From Methylosarcina fibrata AML-C10 (GTDB taxonomy: Bacteria; Pseudomonadota; Gammaproteobacteria; Methylococcales; Methylomonadaceae): a stretch of 64,000 nucleotides of DNA. The stretch's first letter is position 1. Each line of letters starts with the position of its first letter. The stretch covers positions 3,331,450 to 3,395,449 of the forward strand of contig NZ_KB889965.1 of assembly GCF_000372865.1 (NCBI RefSeq). The letters are read 5' to 3'. The notes under the pieces were generated by a model. The model saw only the letters and a list, made by a program, of their open reading frames with translations, had not been told where the DNA came from and ran no database searches. Shown here piece after piece: positions 17,001-25,981 of this stretch. The position numbers and the translations under genes were made by a program.

Positions 17001-17900
17001 ATGATTGAATATTACGATCCGGAAACATATCCCAAAGAATGGAACTATCTTCAGAGCGGGACCATTATAGACCAGTACATGATCGAGCGGGAACTGGCGC
17101 ACGGCGGCTTCAGTTCGGTGTATCTGGCCCGGCAGATGGCCGATCAGATCCAGGTCGCCATCAAGGAGTATCTGCCCCGAAAGCTGGCGCATCGGACCTG
17201 GAATAACGTGGTTGTAGCCAACAGTGAACAGACCCAGTCCTTGTTTCGGCGCGGTAGAAGCCTTTTCTTTGAAGAAGCCAAGGTACTGGCAACGTTAAAA
17301 CATCCCAATATCGTCGAAGTAATCAATTTTTTCGAAGCCAATTCGACCGTTTATATGGTAATGGTCTACGATTACGGCATCACGCTGGACAAGATCCTGA
17401 AAAATAAAACCGTGGCCGTCACCGAAGACTTTTTGAGGGCGGTGTTCGGCACCCTGCTGGCGGGCGTAGGCCATATCCACAGCCATCATGTGCTTCATCT
17501 CGACATCAAACCGGCCAACATTCTGGTCCGGCCCGGCAGCGATTCCTTATTGCTCGATTTCGGCGCCCTGCAAACCTTTCCCCATTCGCAACTCAGCAAG
17601 CAGATCAAAATCCTGACCAAAGGCTTTTCCCCCATCGAACAGTATCACCAGAACGCCAGAATGGGTCCCTGGTCGGACATCTACGCGATCGGCGCCAGCA
17701 TGCGCGCCTGCATCGAAGCCAGGACGCCGGTTCCCGCGCCGGAGAGGGTCCGTCACGATACCCTGGTCTCCGCGGTCAAGGCCTTTAAGCGCGGCTATTC
17801 CGAACCGTTTTTGAAAGCGGTCGACTGGGCAATGGAACTGAATCCTAAAAACCGGCCGCAGTCGGTTGCGGAATTGCAGGAGGCGCTGGCGGGAGAGTGA
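17001..17900 (+). CDS. Serine/threonine protein kinase
   Basis: A 299-residue single-domain Hanks-type kinase. The glycine loop is AHGGFSSV (33-40), the ATP-binding Lys is K55 in AIKEYLP, the catalytic loop is HLDIKPANIL with D168 and N173, and the DFG motif starts at D186. The usual Arg of HRD is Leu, so it belongs to the non-RD class. There is no membrane segment or extracellular sensor domain, so it is probably cytoplasmic. It starts 39 bp from the divergent yicC, a stable-looking pairing that suggests a shared promoter region. No phosphatase is nearby and the substrates are unknown. Confidence 0.9.
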   Translation: MIEYYDPETYPKEWNYLQSGTIIDQYMIERELAHGGFSSVYLARQMADQIQVAIKEYLPRKLAHRTWNNVVVANSEQTQSLFRRGRSLFFEEAKVLATLKHPNIVEVINFFEANSTVYMVMVYDYGITLDKILKNKTVAVTEDFLRAVFGTLLAGVGHIHSHHVLHLDIKPANILVRPGSDSLLLDFGALQTFPHSQLSKQIKILTKGFSPIEQYHQNARMGPWSDIYAIGASMRACIEARTPVPAPERVRHDTLVSAVKAFKRGYSEPFLKAVDWAMELNPKNRPQSVAELQEALAGE

Positions 17901-18049
17901 AGGTTTCTGCTAACGAAAGCGACTCTTCATGCGGAATGACGGCGGGTCGAATCCAGCTCTTTCCGTTATCCCGGACTCGGCCCTCCTGTAGGCAAAAAAA
18001 TGAAGTCCTTAAGGTCCCGGCCGCAAGCGGCACAGGAAATTCTTATCCA

Positions 18050-18382
18050 CTATTTCTTTTTATAAAAATTAGCGGTGTAGCAGGACATCAGCGCTCCCCT
18101 GACCATGGCTATATCGTTTTGCTTGTAGAGTTCGCTGCTCTTATCGCTCAAGGTAGGCATGAGATTCTTGGTTGAATCGGAAATGTCACTGTTGCCGAAC
18201 ACCGCATCGGCCACGCAATTGCAATAAGAGTCAGCCTGATCCGCAGGACGCGTGGCACTTTCCTGTTTTATACAGTTATTGACGAAAACCGGCTTCATCT
18301 TGTCCGTATTACCCTTTTCCCTGTTGCATGCCGACAAACCGAGACATAAAGCGGCCATAAACACTGCAAGTTTCTTATTCAT
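18050..18382 (-). CDS. Small Cys-containing lipoprotein
   Basis: A 110-residue protein with a signal peptide and a lipobox LSAC (Cys about 19), so it is expected to be lipidated and anchored in the outer or inner membrane. The mature part contains several Cys (NNCIKQ, YCNCVADAV, MSCYTANF), which suggests disulphides in the periplasm. No family was recognised. It stands alone, convergent with the kinase gene. Confidence 0.75.
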   Translation of the reverse strand: MNKKLAVFMAALCLGLSACNREKGNTDKMKPVFVNNCIKQESATRPADQADSYCNCVADAVFGNSDISDSTKNLMPTLSDKSSELYKQNDIAMVRGALMSCYTANFYKKK

Positions 18383-18712
18383 TTCATTCCTTATAGTCGT
18401 TTTTATTATGGAACAGTGGTATTCATTACCGATTAACCCAAAGGAGGGATAAGGTGCTGGTCCGAAGATCCTGTCCGCAAGAAAAAATATCAGGATAAAT
18501 TAATTTCACATCCCACAAGCTCTGACGCATGCGGAGTATGAAAACATCATTATATCCTGGCAGGCCCCGGAGCAATCAAGATTGTAGGCCATCCGCAAAA
18601 AAAGCCGGAGTCGAAACCGGACTTGTCCCGTAAACTGAAAGCTTGGAGATTCCGCATAAGTGAAACAGTATGGTAGAATTAACCCGTTTCACCCAAATAA
18701 TAATATAACATT
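18383..18712. other. Intergenic region upstream of the DUF3581 gene
   Basis: 330 bp without a credible gene. The AT-rich stretch just before 18713 (TGGTAGAATTA, then AATAATAATATAAC) is a plausible -10 region and leader for the downstream gene. No hairpin of note was found. Confidence 0.35.
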
Positions 18713-19441
18713 ATGTTTCTAAAAGAATTTTATGGAATTCAGGATGGCTTTGTCAGCATTTCAGCCGAGCAGGCCAGCATGTTCGCCAAAGAAGTAGCCC
18801 ATGATTTCAACCCTTTGCACGACGTGGATGCAAAACGTTTTTGCGTTCCCGGCGATTTGCTGTTTTCACTGGCCTTGGAGAAATACGGCCTGAGCCAGAA
18901 CATGCACTTTATCTTTTCGGGCATGGTCGGGCATGGCGTCCTGCTGGACTTTCCCGCCACCGATGCCGGCCGGCTCGACGTGAACGACCAGCAAGGCAAG
19001 ACCTATTTGCAGATCGAACGGTCGGGCGACGTGAGCCGGGATTCGGCCTTGATCGAAAGCTTTGCTCGCGACTACGTGGCTTTCTCGGGACAGAATTTCC
19101 CCCACGTGCTGGTGCCTTTACTGGCCCGGGAAAACGTCATGTTCAACCTGAACCGGCCGCTGGTGATTTATGAAAGCATGACCCTGTCGTTCGATCGTCT
19201 TGATTTTCGGCAGGCGTCCGTGGAGATGGCGGCACCGACAATGGAAGTCAACGGCAAGCGCGCCTCGGCTTTGTTACACTTCCTGATCAAGACCGGCGAG
19301 ACTACGGTTGGCGCAGGCTTTAAAAAACTGGCGATCAGCTTGACGGGTAGCTATGAGTCTCAGCCGATGCAGGCCTTTGTCGATGACTATCTGGCCAGGA
19401 AAAACGGCTATTTGAGTAATTTAGGGCGTTTATCGCATTAA
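18713..19441 (+). CDS. DUF3581 family protein
   Basis: A 242-residue cytoplasmic protein with the recognisable start MFLKEFYGIQDGFVSIS and the segment DFNPLHDVDAKRFCVPGDLL. This NPLH...FCVPGDL pattern recalls MaoC/hot-dog fold proteins that bind acyl thioesters, and DUF3581 is widespread in Gammaproteobacteria. Its substrate is unknown. It is a single gene with about 100 bp to the next one. Confidence 0.85.
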   Translation: MFLKEFYGIQDGFVSISAEQASMFAKEVAHDFNPLHDVDAKRFCVPGDLLFSLALEKYGLSQNMHFIFSGMVGHGVLLDFPATDAGRLDVNDQQGKTYLQIERSGDVSRDSALIESFARDYVAFSGQNFPHVLVPLLARENVMFNLNRPLVIYESMTLSFDRLDFRQASVEMAAPTMEVNGKRASALLHFLIKTGETTVGAGFKKLAISLTGSYESQPMQAFVDDYLARKNGYLSNLGRLSH

Positions 19442-19538
19442 TACTGCCCGAACGAGCGTTTTCTCCCAACCTTGTCCGGAACCTGTTTCCTTTCCACTTG
19501 AATGAAATGAGTGAAAAGCCTCGACGTCAGCTTTTAAT

Positions 19539-20282
19539 ATGCAAGCGCTACATATCGGCACCAGCGGCTGGAGCTATCCGGAATGGCAGCACACTTTTTA
19601 CGCCGGCGTTGCCCGAAAGGACTGGCTGAAATGCTACGCCGAGCGATTTTCCGCGGTGGAAATCAACGCCACTTTTTATCGTCTGCAAAACCCCGATACG
19701 TTGACTAAATGGTTCAGCGGCACCCCGCCGGCGTTCAAGTTCGCAATAAAAGCCAACCGCTACCTGACCCACAACAAAAAACTGCTCGATCCGGAGCCGT
19801 CGATAGCGATCGAAAAACACCATGCCGAAGCGCTCGGCAACAAACTGGCCGCCGTGTTATGGCAACTGCCCGGCTCGTTAAAAAAAGACCCGGCCCGGCT
19901 AAAGGATTTTACCGATGCCTTGCGGCAATGGCCCGAAGCGCGCCACAGCATCGAATTCCGGCACTCCTCGTGGTTTGATGACGAAACCGCCGATTGCCTG
20001 GCTCAAGCCAATATTGCCGTTTGCCTGTCCGACGCCCAATCCTGGCCGATGTGGGACCGTACCACGTCGAACCTGGTTTATATTCGTCTGCATGGGCATA
20101 CGAGAACTTATGTTTCTTCCTACAGCCAACCCGAACTGGCCCATTGGGCCGGGCGCATTGCCGGGTGGATTATCCAGGGCAAGGAGGTGCATGTTTATTT
20201 CGACAACACCGCCGAAGGCGCCGCGCCTCTTAATGCATCTGCTTTGCGGGCTCTGGTGGAAGACTGTTTAAAAGCGGCGTAG
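19539..20282 (+). CDS. DUF72 family protein (YecE-like)
   Basis: A 247-residue TIM-barrel-type protein. It begins with the family's hallmark IGTSGWSYPEW and continues with FSAVEINATFYRLQ, FKFAIKANRYLTH, and the late RLHGHTRTYVSSYS and VHVYFDNTAEGAA. The length is standard for DUF72. The biochemical function of the family is not established; distant similarity to sugar-phosphate enzymes has been noted. It is monocistronic and intact. Confidence 0.92.
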   Translation: MQALHIGTSGWSYPEWQHTFYAGVARKDWLKCYAERFSAVEINATFYRLQNPDTLTKWFSGTPPAFKFAIKANRYLTHNKKLLDPEPSIAIEKHHAEALGNKLAAVLWQLPGSLKKDPARLKDFTDALRQWPEARHSIEFRHSSWFDDETADCLAQANIAVCLSDAQSWPMWDRTTSNLVYIRLHGHTRTYVSSYSQPELAHWAGRIAGWIIQGKEVHVYFDNTAEGAAPLNASALRALVEDCLKAA

Positions 20283-20371
20283 CAAGGCCAACTGATGCGA
20301 TGATTGAGATATGCCGATGCGGTAGAAAAGTTGTAATACTCCAGACGTGACCGGACATATTTAAACATCTG

Positions 20372-21473
20372 CAGGACTTACGCAAGGCTCATGCGTAGAG
20401 ATGGATTTCTGAGCTGTTGGCAGAGGTAGTCATCGAGTAGCTTCTGTTTCAATTGATAGACCGTCCGTCCCGAGGTGTAGGCCAATTGCTTCAGTCGAAC
20501 CCAAACCAGGAAAGCGCAGGCAATATGATTGCGCTGAATGCGGGCAGAGCGGCACTGGCAGCGTTCCCTTCCGGTGACCTGTTTGCCTTCGCGGTGCAGT
20601 TGCTCGATCTTCCAGCGATAGCCGCACGCCTGTTGTGCGGCCGCCGTGGAATGCTGAGTGGGCTCGTTGGTCACGACCCAATCCGTGCGGTGGGTGGACA
20701 CCTCAACCCGGAACAGGTGCACCTTGTGGTGTTTGGGAAAGCCTCTGATCTTGATGGTTTTACCGTGCGCCCGCTCGGTCGGGCTCCAGATCAGCGAGTC
20801 GACCCGTTGGTAAGGTCGCTCGCCGCCGGAATCATCCACTTGGCGGTTAGCCTTGAGCGGACAATAATAGACTTTCTGCAAGGATTCGATGAATAACATC
20901 AGGTCTTTCGTGGCGTACCAGCTATCCATCAGCACGGCGTGAAACGGCAAACGCTTGTGATGCACGGCATTGCCGAGCATGTCGTGGACATGATCCAGTT
21001 TGGATTGGCCGTCGCCATCGGGATCGTAGAGCCGGTAGTCGATCAGCCAGAACTGATCCAACTCCGGATTGACATAGACGCAGGTCACGACGCCGATACC
21101 GCGAATCAGGCCATGGGCATTGCCGCTGTACTGGTGACGTACTAGGGCAATCTTTCGGGAGAAGTCCTTATCCAGCACGGTGTCGTCGAAGATCAGGTAG
21201 CCGGCCGGTGTGAGGACGATGTCGTTGCGGACGTTGTCCCATATCAGCCGCGGGGTCATCCGTTCTCGTTGCAGGTAGCGGTTGATGGCATCGTGGCTGA
21301 AGGTGTCATGGTGATCGGCAAAATAGGTCAGCGTATAATTGATCTGGCTGACCAGCAGAAATTGGCAATAATCCAGGCGAGTCATAAAAGATTTGATCAT
21401 AACTTGATGTCGCTTTTGACCTCAGTCTTTGATTCATGTGCCTTCAGCGATCAGATATTTTGCGTAAGTCCTG
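20372..21473 (-). mobile_element. Insertion sequence with DDE transposase (1102 bp)
   Basis: The ends CAGGACTTACGCAA (20372-20385) and its complement (21460-21473) are inverted repeats. An exact 5-bp duplication ATCTG flanks them (20367-20371 and 21474-21478). One transposase gene fills the element. The right end lies about 210 bp upstream of the methylase operon. Confidence 0.93.
20378..21400 (-). CDS. DDE transposase, IS4/IS701-like
   Basis: A 340-residue transposase with the first acidic motif in YLIFDDTVLDKDFS, a second in AVLMDSWYATKD, and a C-terminal YRWKIEQLHREGKQ that carries the catalytic Glu in the Y-R-E-like signature of the IS4 superfamily. The segment DDTVLDK is typical of IS701-type members, but the exact family was not confirmed. 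The stop codon TAA lies inside the terminal inverted repeat, so the gene uses nearly the full element. Confidence 0.88.
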   Translation of the reverse strand: MIKSFMTRLDYCQFLLVSQINYTLTYFADHHDTFSHDAINRYLQRERMTPRLIWDNVRNDIVLTPAGYLIFDDTVLDKDFSRKIALVRHQYSGNAHGLIRGIGVVTCVYVNPELDQFWLIDYRLYDPDGDGQSKLDHVHDMLGNAVHHKRLPFHAVLMDSWYATKDLMLFIESLQKVYYCPLKANRQVDDSGGERPYQRVDSLIWSPTERAHGKTIKIRGFPKHHKVHLFRVEVSTHRTDWVVTNEPTQHSTAAAQQACGYRWKIEQLHREGKQVTGRERCQCRSARIQRNHIACAFLVWVRLKQLAYTSGRTVYQLKQKLLDDYLCQQLRNPSLRMSLA

Positions 21474-21651
21474 ATCTGTTTAGATTAAACTTGACACTGA
21501 CAGTCTGAGTTCTGCCACAAGCAGTCCTTCAACTCTGATTATTACGTTATGACTGATATAAAAAATAATAAAATTATGGGGCAGTAGACGAAAGATATGA
21601 CTTTGCTAATTATAGTTACGGACTCTTGTTGCACAGCACGATTATATAAGT

Positions 21652-21683
21652 AATAATTGCATTATTTTCATGTTGTAGACAAC
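21652..21683 (+). promoter_or_regulatory. Two palindromes upstream of the methylase operon, candidate operator
   Basis: AATAAT-TGC-ATTATT (21652-21666) and GTTGT-AG-ACAAC (21672-21683) lie directly before the ATG at 21688. Their position over the promoter and leader, and the MerR-like product of the first gene, suggest autoregulation of the operon. This is an inference from location and symmetry only. Confidence 0.5.
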
Positions 21684-21687
21684 GAGA

Positions 21688-22164
21688 ATGCAAGTTGTAA
21701 CTACCATTCAATTTACTCAAGAACAGGCACGAGCCTTGACTGGGGTATCGGTTGAGACTGTTCGTCATTGGCGAAAAACTATTCCATATCTTGCAACCAA
21801 GAGTGGCAAATCCTCTCGCTTCACATTTGCCGATCTCATAGGTTTGGCTGTAACAAAAACCCTGGTAGGTTCTTTAGGCGTCCATATTGCCACTTTAAGC
21901 GGTGGCATTGACGCACTTTTTCGGATGCTTCCCACCATGGGGCCAGCCTCATTGAATCAGGGTATCGTTTTAGTTACAGCAACCAACGCGTTACTTTACA
22001 ATCCGGAAGTTGATCAGTTAAATCTTCTATCATCGGCACCTGCATTAATGATTCCTCTTGCCCCTTTAGTATCGGATATTCAGCAACAAGTGCTACCGAC
22101 CACGCTGTTTTCGCATCAGTTAGAGCTCCCGTTCCCGCCTATTGTAATACGGGGGAAAACGTGA
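21688..22164 (+). CDS. MerR-like HTH protein, first gene of the methylase operon
   Basis: A 158-residue protein. Residues about 8-50 form a MerR-type helix-turn-helix (FTQEQARALTGVSVETVRHW, then KSSRFTFADLIGLAVTKTL), the pattern of MerR DNA-binding domains that read a promoter. The rest is hydrophobic and Leu-rich and matches nothing I know. The stop codon overlaps the GTG start of the methylase (GTGA, 22161-22164), so the genes are translationally coupled. It probably controls methylase expression, like the C proteins of restriction systems, though it is not a standard C protein; a role as a specificity subunit cannot be excluded. Confidence 0.75.
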   Translation: MQVVTTIQFTQEQARALTGVSVETVRHWRKTIPYLATKSGKSSRFTFADLIGLAVTKTLVGSLGVHIATLSGGIDALFRMLPTMGPASLNQGIVLVTATNALLYNPEVDQLNLLSSAPALMIPLAPLVSDIQQQVLPTTLFSHQLELPFPPIVIRGKT

Positions 22165-25124
22165 GCGCGGCAACACTGCAACAGGTTCTAGCGGCCACAG
22201 GATTTCTACCTGATGGGTTGCCTACTCCTGGTTTATATTTTGGACAGGAGGCTCAGAGGTTACGCCGTGGCCGAGATTTTTCCCCCGATGCACTCTGGCG
22301 CAGCCCATCGTCGCTAACCGTCTACTTCAAGTTCGAACATACGACTCCTACTGATGCGTTGGTCAGCAAATGGCGCCGCGAGGTTTGGAATGAGGGATTT
22401 GCACCCTTACTGTGGGTTATTTCTCCTGAAAGTATTGACCTTTATAACGGCTTTGGTGCACCAATCAAAGAAGGAGACACTCAGAAATATTTAATTCATT
22501 CCTTTAGGAATATTGAAGCGTCTCTTGGTGAACTGGATGCACTGGCCGGGCGAATATCATTTGAGACCGGCCAGTTTTGGGCACAAGCGCCCACTGTTAA
22601 TCGTAAAACTAGTGTCGACCAAAAGCTGTTGTTAGACTTGGCATATCTGGAGAGCGATCTCGTCAAGACCAATCTTGAACGCAATGTGGCACAAGCCCTG
22701 ATTGGGCGCGTGATCTTCACCCAGTATCTAATTGATCGGGAGATTGTCAGCTCTAAACTCTTAAAAGAACTTTGCCATCATGCCTCGCTCCCAACGATTT
22801 TGCGTGATTCTAAGGCAACAGAACTGCTCTTTACTTGGCTCAGTCAGACCTTCAACGGTGATATGTTTCCACCATCATCGGCCAGTGATACACCAGCTAT
22901 TAGTCACCTTTCGCGCGTCGCTGATTTTCTGGAAGCCGTCGATCCATTGAGCGGACAGATAGACCTGTTCCCTTATCAGTTTGACGTGATTCCTGTTGAA
23001 CTCATAAGTTCGATCTATGAGCAATTCGCTCATGCCGAGCCGCGAGTAGATAATCGGCGCTCCAGTGAAGCCGTCAATAATGGTGTGCATTATACTCGCC
23101 TGTCCCTGGTGTCTTTGGTGCTGGATGAAGTCATGGATGGATTGACAGGAAATGAGTCTATTTTGGATTTGACATGCGGCTCCGGTGTGTTTCTCGTCGA
23201 GGCGCTACGCCGTCTTGTACACTTGCGGGCGAATGGACAACAACCTACCCGCGATTTAATTCGTTCAACTCTCTATAATCAGATTTACGGGGTTGATATC
23301 AGCGAGGCGGCTGTGCGTGTGGCCGCCTTCAGTCTCTATTTAGCCGCACTTGAAATCGATCCCGATCCACAACCACCACATTCATTGAAGTTCCAACCCC
23401 TTATCGGTAAAACATTATTAATTGGAGATGCCCATACCGTTGGGCAAAGCGGGGACGGCAAAGTCGTGTTGACTACACCTACAGGTTTGAAGCGATTCGA
23501 TGTCATCGTTGGCAACCCTCCATGGAGCTTCAAGGGGCACAATGGAACCGAAGCACGCCGTAAGATGCGCGCCGCTGGCGTTCCCGCACAGCCGCGGGGT
23601 GAAGGTCTCGACTTCATGTTGCGTGCAGTCGAGTTCTCGCATGAAAAGACTCGCTTTGGCGTGGTTCTCAGTGCAATGCCATTTTTCAGCCGAAGCAATA
23701 CGGGCATGGCTGCGGCGCAGTATGTCATGCAGCTTCTTGCGCCAATAACATTAGTGAACCTATCGAATCTATGCGGTTGGCTATTCGCCACAGCCACGAT
23801 GCCTGCTGTTGTGCTGTTTGCTCGGCATCGGCCACAACCTTCAGACCAAGTGACGGTTGTGCAAATCCCATGGACTGCCAGCGGTGCGAAAACTCATTCT
23901 TTTGAAGTATCGCCAAGCGACATAATCAAACTTACGATACCCGAAATAAACGCGCGACCGATGAAGTTGAAGGCGGCAGCAATAGGATGTAGGCGTGATA
24001 TGGCTCTACTCGATTCGTTAGCATCATCACATTCTATGCTAGGTGCTCAATTAGCGACCTTGGATGCTGAGTTGAATGTCGGCCTGATTCGCGGCTTGCC
24101 AAACAATCAGACTCGTGACGCACGGGCGTTAAAGGGTTTGGAGTTGTTACAAACACAGGACATCAGACGGTTTCAGATACCGAATGCGCTTCCCTTATTC
24201 AACTTATCTAATGCGCAAAGACCGAGATCGCGAGACATCTACCGCGCCCCCATCCTCATAGTTAAAGAAACATTGAGTGAGGGGCCTCGTGCGATTGTCG
24301 CGGTGGCTGATCGTGATTTGGTCTTTACTAACGCATACTTTGGTGCATCGATGCCAGTTGCTCACCGCCAGTCTGCGCATCTTCTCGCTGCGATATTAAG
24401 TTCATCGCTTGCAAGTTGGTTCTTTTTGATGTCCGCGTCAGAGTTCGGTGTCTGGAAACGACGTTTGCTTCAGCATGATGTCACACTGCTTCCAACTCCA
24501 GACCTGAAGGCATCCGTAAAGTCGGAAGCTGGCAAGCGACTGTTACAAATCGAGGAAAATCTACAGCATAAGGTCTGTACAGAAGAAGATTGGCATGTTC
24601 TGGACAATGCGGTATTCGATTTATACGCCCTTGATGAGCCAGATCGTGTGATCATCCGAGATGGTCTGTATCGTGCCAGTTGGCAATGGCAAGCTGGTAA
24701 AGAAAGCTCTGTCGCAAGTGCTAGTGTTCACAGCGATATTGCACAATATGCTGAAATTTTCTTGACGGTTATTAGTGATTGGCTTTCGGCTCGTAACAAA
24801 CGACATATGCGAGCAGAGATTTTCAATCTGCCAAAGTATTCTGCTCTCAGAGTCGTTCGTTTTGTGCTTGAAGACGGCCCAGGCAATACAAGGGTGGATT
24901 TGATTGAGACGAATGGCGAACTAAATGACATTCTGAATAACATCGGCAATCGTCTAAAGGTCAAGCTGGCTACCGCTCTTAGCGGACAACGCGAATTGCG
25001 GATTCATGGGCGAAATGAGGTTGTAATCATAAAGCCAGCTTCGCGACGATATTGGATGGGGATTGCCGCGCTGGAAGATGCCGATGCCGTAGTCGTCGAG
25101 AGCTTCATGGGGGGCAATGCTTGA
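22161..25124 (+). CDS. Large N6-adenine DNA methyltransferase, Eco57I/type IIG-like
   Basis: A 987-residue protein starting at the GTG that overlaps the previous stop. The N-terminal ~280 residues form an unassigned domain (RLRRGRDFSPDALWR, EGFAPLLWVISPESIDLYN). A methyltransferase core follows, with SAM motif I ILDLTCGSGVFLVEALRRL, a YGVDISEAAV strand and the catalytic NPPW in FDVIVGNPPWSFKG. The C-terminal third holds a likely target-recognition part (HLLAAILSSSLASWFFLMSAS, GVWKRRLLQHDV). The gamma-class order and size fit type IIG or BREX-like adenine methylases. I see no convincing nuclease motif in the N-terminal domain, so cleavage may come from the next gene. Confidence 0.88.
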   Translation: MSAATLQQVLAATGFLPDGLPTPGLYFGQEAQRLRRGRDFSPDALWRSPSSLTVYFKFEHTTPTDALVSKWRREVWNEGFAPLLWVISPESIDLYNGFGAPIKEGDTQKYLIHSFRNIEASLGELDALAGRISFETGQFWAQAPTVNRKTSVDQKLLLDLAYLESDLVKTNLERNVAQALIGRVIFTQYLIDREIVSSKLLKELCHHASLPTILRDSKATELLFTWLSQTFNGDMFPPSSASDTPAISHLSRVADFLEAVDPLSGQIDLFPYQFDVIPVELISSIYEQFAHAEPRVDNRRSSEAVNNGVHYTRLSLVSLVLDEVMDGLTGNESILDLTCGSGVFLVEALRRLVHLRANGQQPTRDLIRSTLYNQIYGVDISEAAVRVAAFSLYLAALEIDPDPQPPHSLKFQPLIGKTLLIGDAHTVGQSGDGKVVLTTPTGLKRFDVIVGNPPWSFKGHNGTEARRKMRAAGVPAQPRGEGLDFMLRAVEFSHEKTRFGVVLSAMPFFSRSNTGMAAAQYVMQLLAPITLVNLSNLCGWLFATATMPAVVLFARHRPQPSDQVTVVQIPWTASGAKTHSFEVSPSDIIKLTIPEINARPMKLKAAAIGCRRDMALLDSLASSHSMLGAQLATLDAELNVGLIRGLPNNQTRDARALKGLELLQTQDIRRFQIPNALPLFNLSNAQRPRSRDIYRAPILIVKETLSEGPRAIVAVADRDLVFTNAYFGASMPVAHRQSAHLLAAILSSSLASWFFLMSASEFGVWKRRLLQHDVTLLPTPDLKASVKSEAGKRLLQIEENLQHKVCTEEDWHVLDNAVFDLYALDEPDRVIIRDGLYRASWQWQAGKESSVASASVHSDIAQYAEIFLTVISDWLSARNKRHMRAEIFNLPKYSALRVVRFVLEDGPGNTRVDLIETNGELNDILNNIGNRLKVKLATALSGQRELRIHGRNEVVIIKPASRRYWMGIAALEDADAVVVESFMGGNA

Positions 25125-25792
25125 GAATTCCCTATGAAACTGCTGCTCCACTTGGCAAAGAATTCATTGATCTGGGGCCAGAGATTACAGCAGTGATCCT
25201 ACGTACACTGGTTGCTGGATGGCAGTATGCTTGTGGATTCGACGATGTCAACGCACAGGCAGGCGAAGTTCTGATGACAGAACGCTTGCGCGATGGCATG
25301 CGATGCAAGCTGAAATCAAACGGACATCACTGGAAAAATCTGCTAGTAATCCTTCCTGGCACCGAATCACGCTCTAATAGCGCTGTCGTGATTCCCGATG
25401 GTCGAACCGATATCCCTCTATTTTTGATCGAAGTGTTCTTGAGAACACAAGAGCACGACCCTCATGCAATAATAGAATGCAAACGCATCATTGGCATAGA
25501 TAGACATTTGTGTCGTGAGTACGTGGTGGAAGGCATTGACAGGTTCCGAACTGGAAAATATGGTCGGAACCATGCAGTGGGCTTCATGGCAGGCTATTTG
25601 TTAACTGGAAACGGAGAGGAAGCTGCGGCTGGAATAAATGCATATCTGACGCGCACTAAGCGCGAATCAGAGCATCTCGAATCTGATAATATCTATAAAG
25701 ATGCCCTAACTTGGAGTAGTAAGCACCCACGGTCGGGACCGTCTTCTCCTATCCACATGCACCACGTCTTTCTTAACTTTCTAATTCAATAA
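25121..25792 (+). CDS. PD-(D/E)XK-like protein, third gene of the methylase operon
   Basis: The start is probably the TTG at 25121, which overlaps the methylase stop as TTGA; no ATG is available nearby in this frame. The 223-residue protein has an acidic helix (GEVLMTERLRDGM), then GRTDIPLFL with D97 and AIIECKR with E119 and K121. This spacing is that of a PD-(D/E)XK nuclease active site. No named family was recognised. With the coupled methylase it would be the natural restriction partner of the operon, but nuclease activity is inferred from this motif alone. The downstream 189 bp to the convergent gene are empty. Confidence 0.68.
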   Translation: MRIPYETAAPLGKEFIDLGPEITAVILRTLVAGWQYACGFDDVNAQAGEVLMTERLRDGMRCKLKSNGHHWKNLLVILPGTESRSNSAVVIPDGRTDIPLFLIEVFLRTQEHDPHAIIECKRIIGIDRHLCREYVVEGIDRFRTGKYGRNHAVGFMAGYLLTGNGEEAAAGINAYLTRTKRESEHLESDNIYKDALTWSSKHPRSGPSSPIHMHHVFLNFLIQ

Positions 25793-25981
25793 CCCAACTT
25801 CATTGGATTGGTCTTAGTTACTCTGCAAGTCGATTTTTAACTTTCACAAGTTCTGCTCCGCCAACATATAAAAGACGGCTTTGGATCAAACTCTGCCTCT
25901 CAATGTTATATTTATCCAGATTACTTTTTGAAATCATCCGGTCAAGCCCCAATTTTCACACCTTGTTCTTTTGATGTCACC

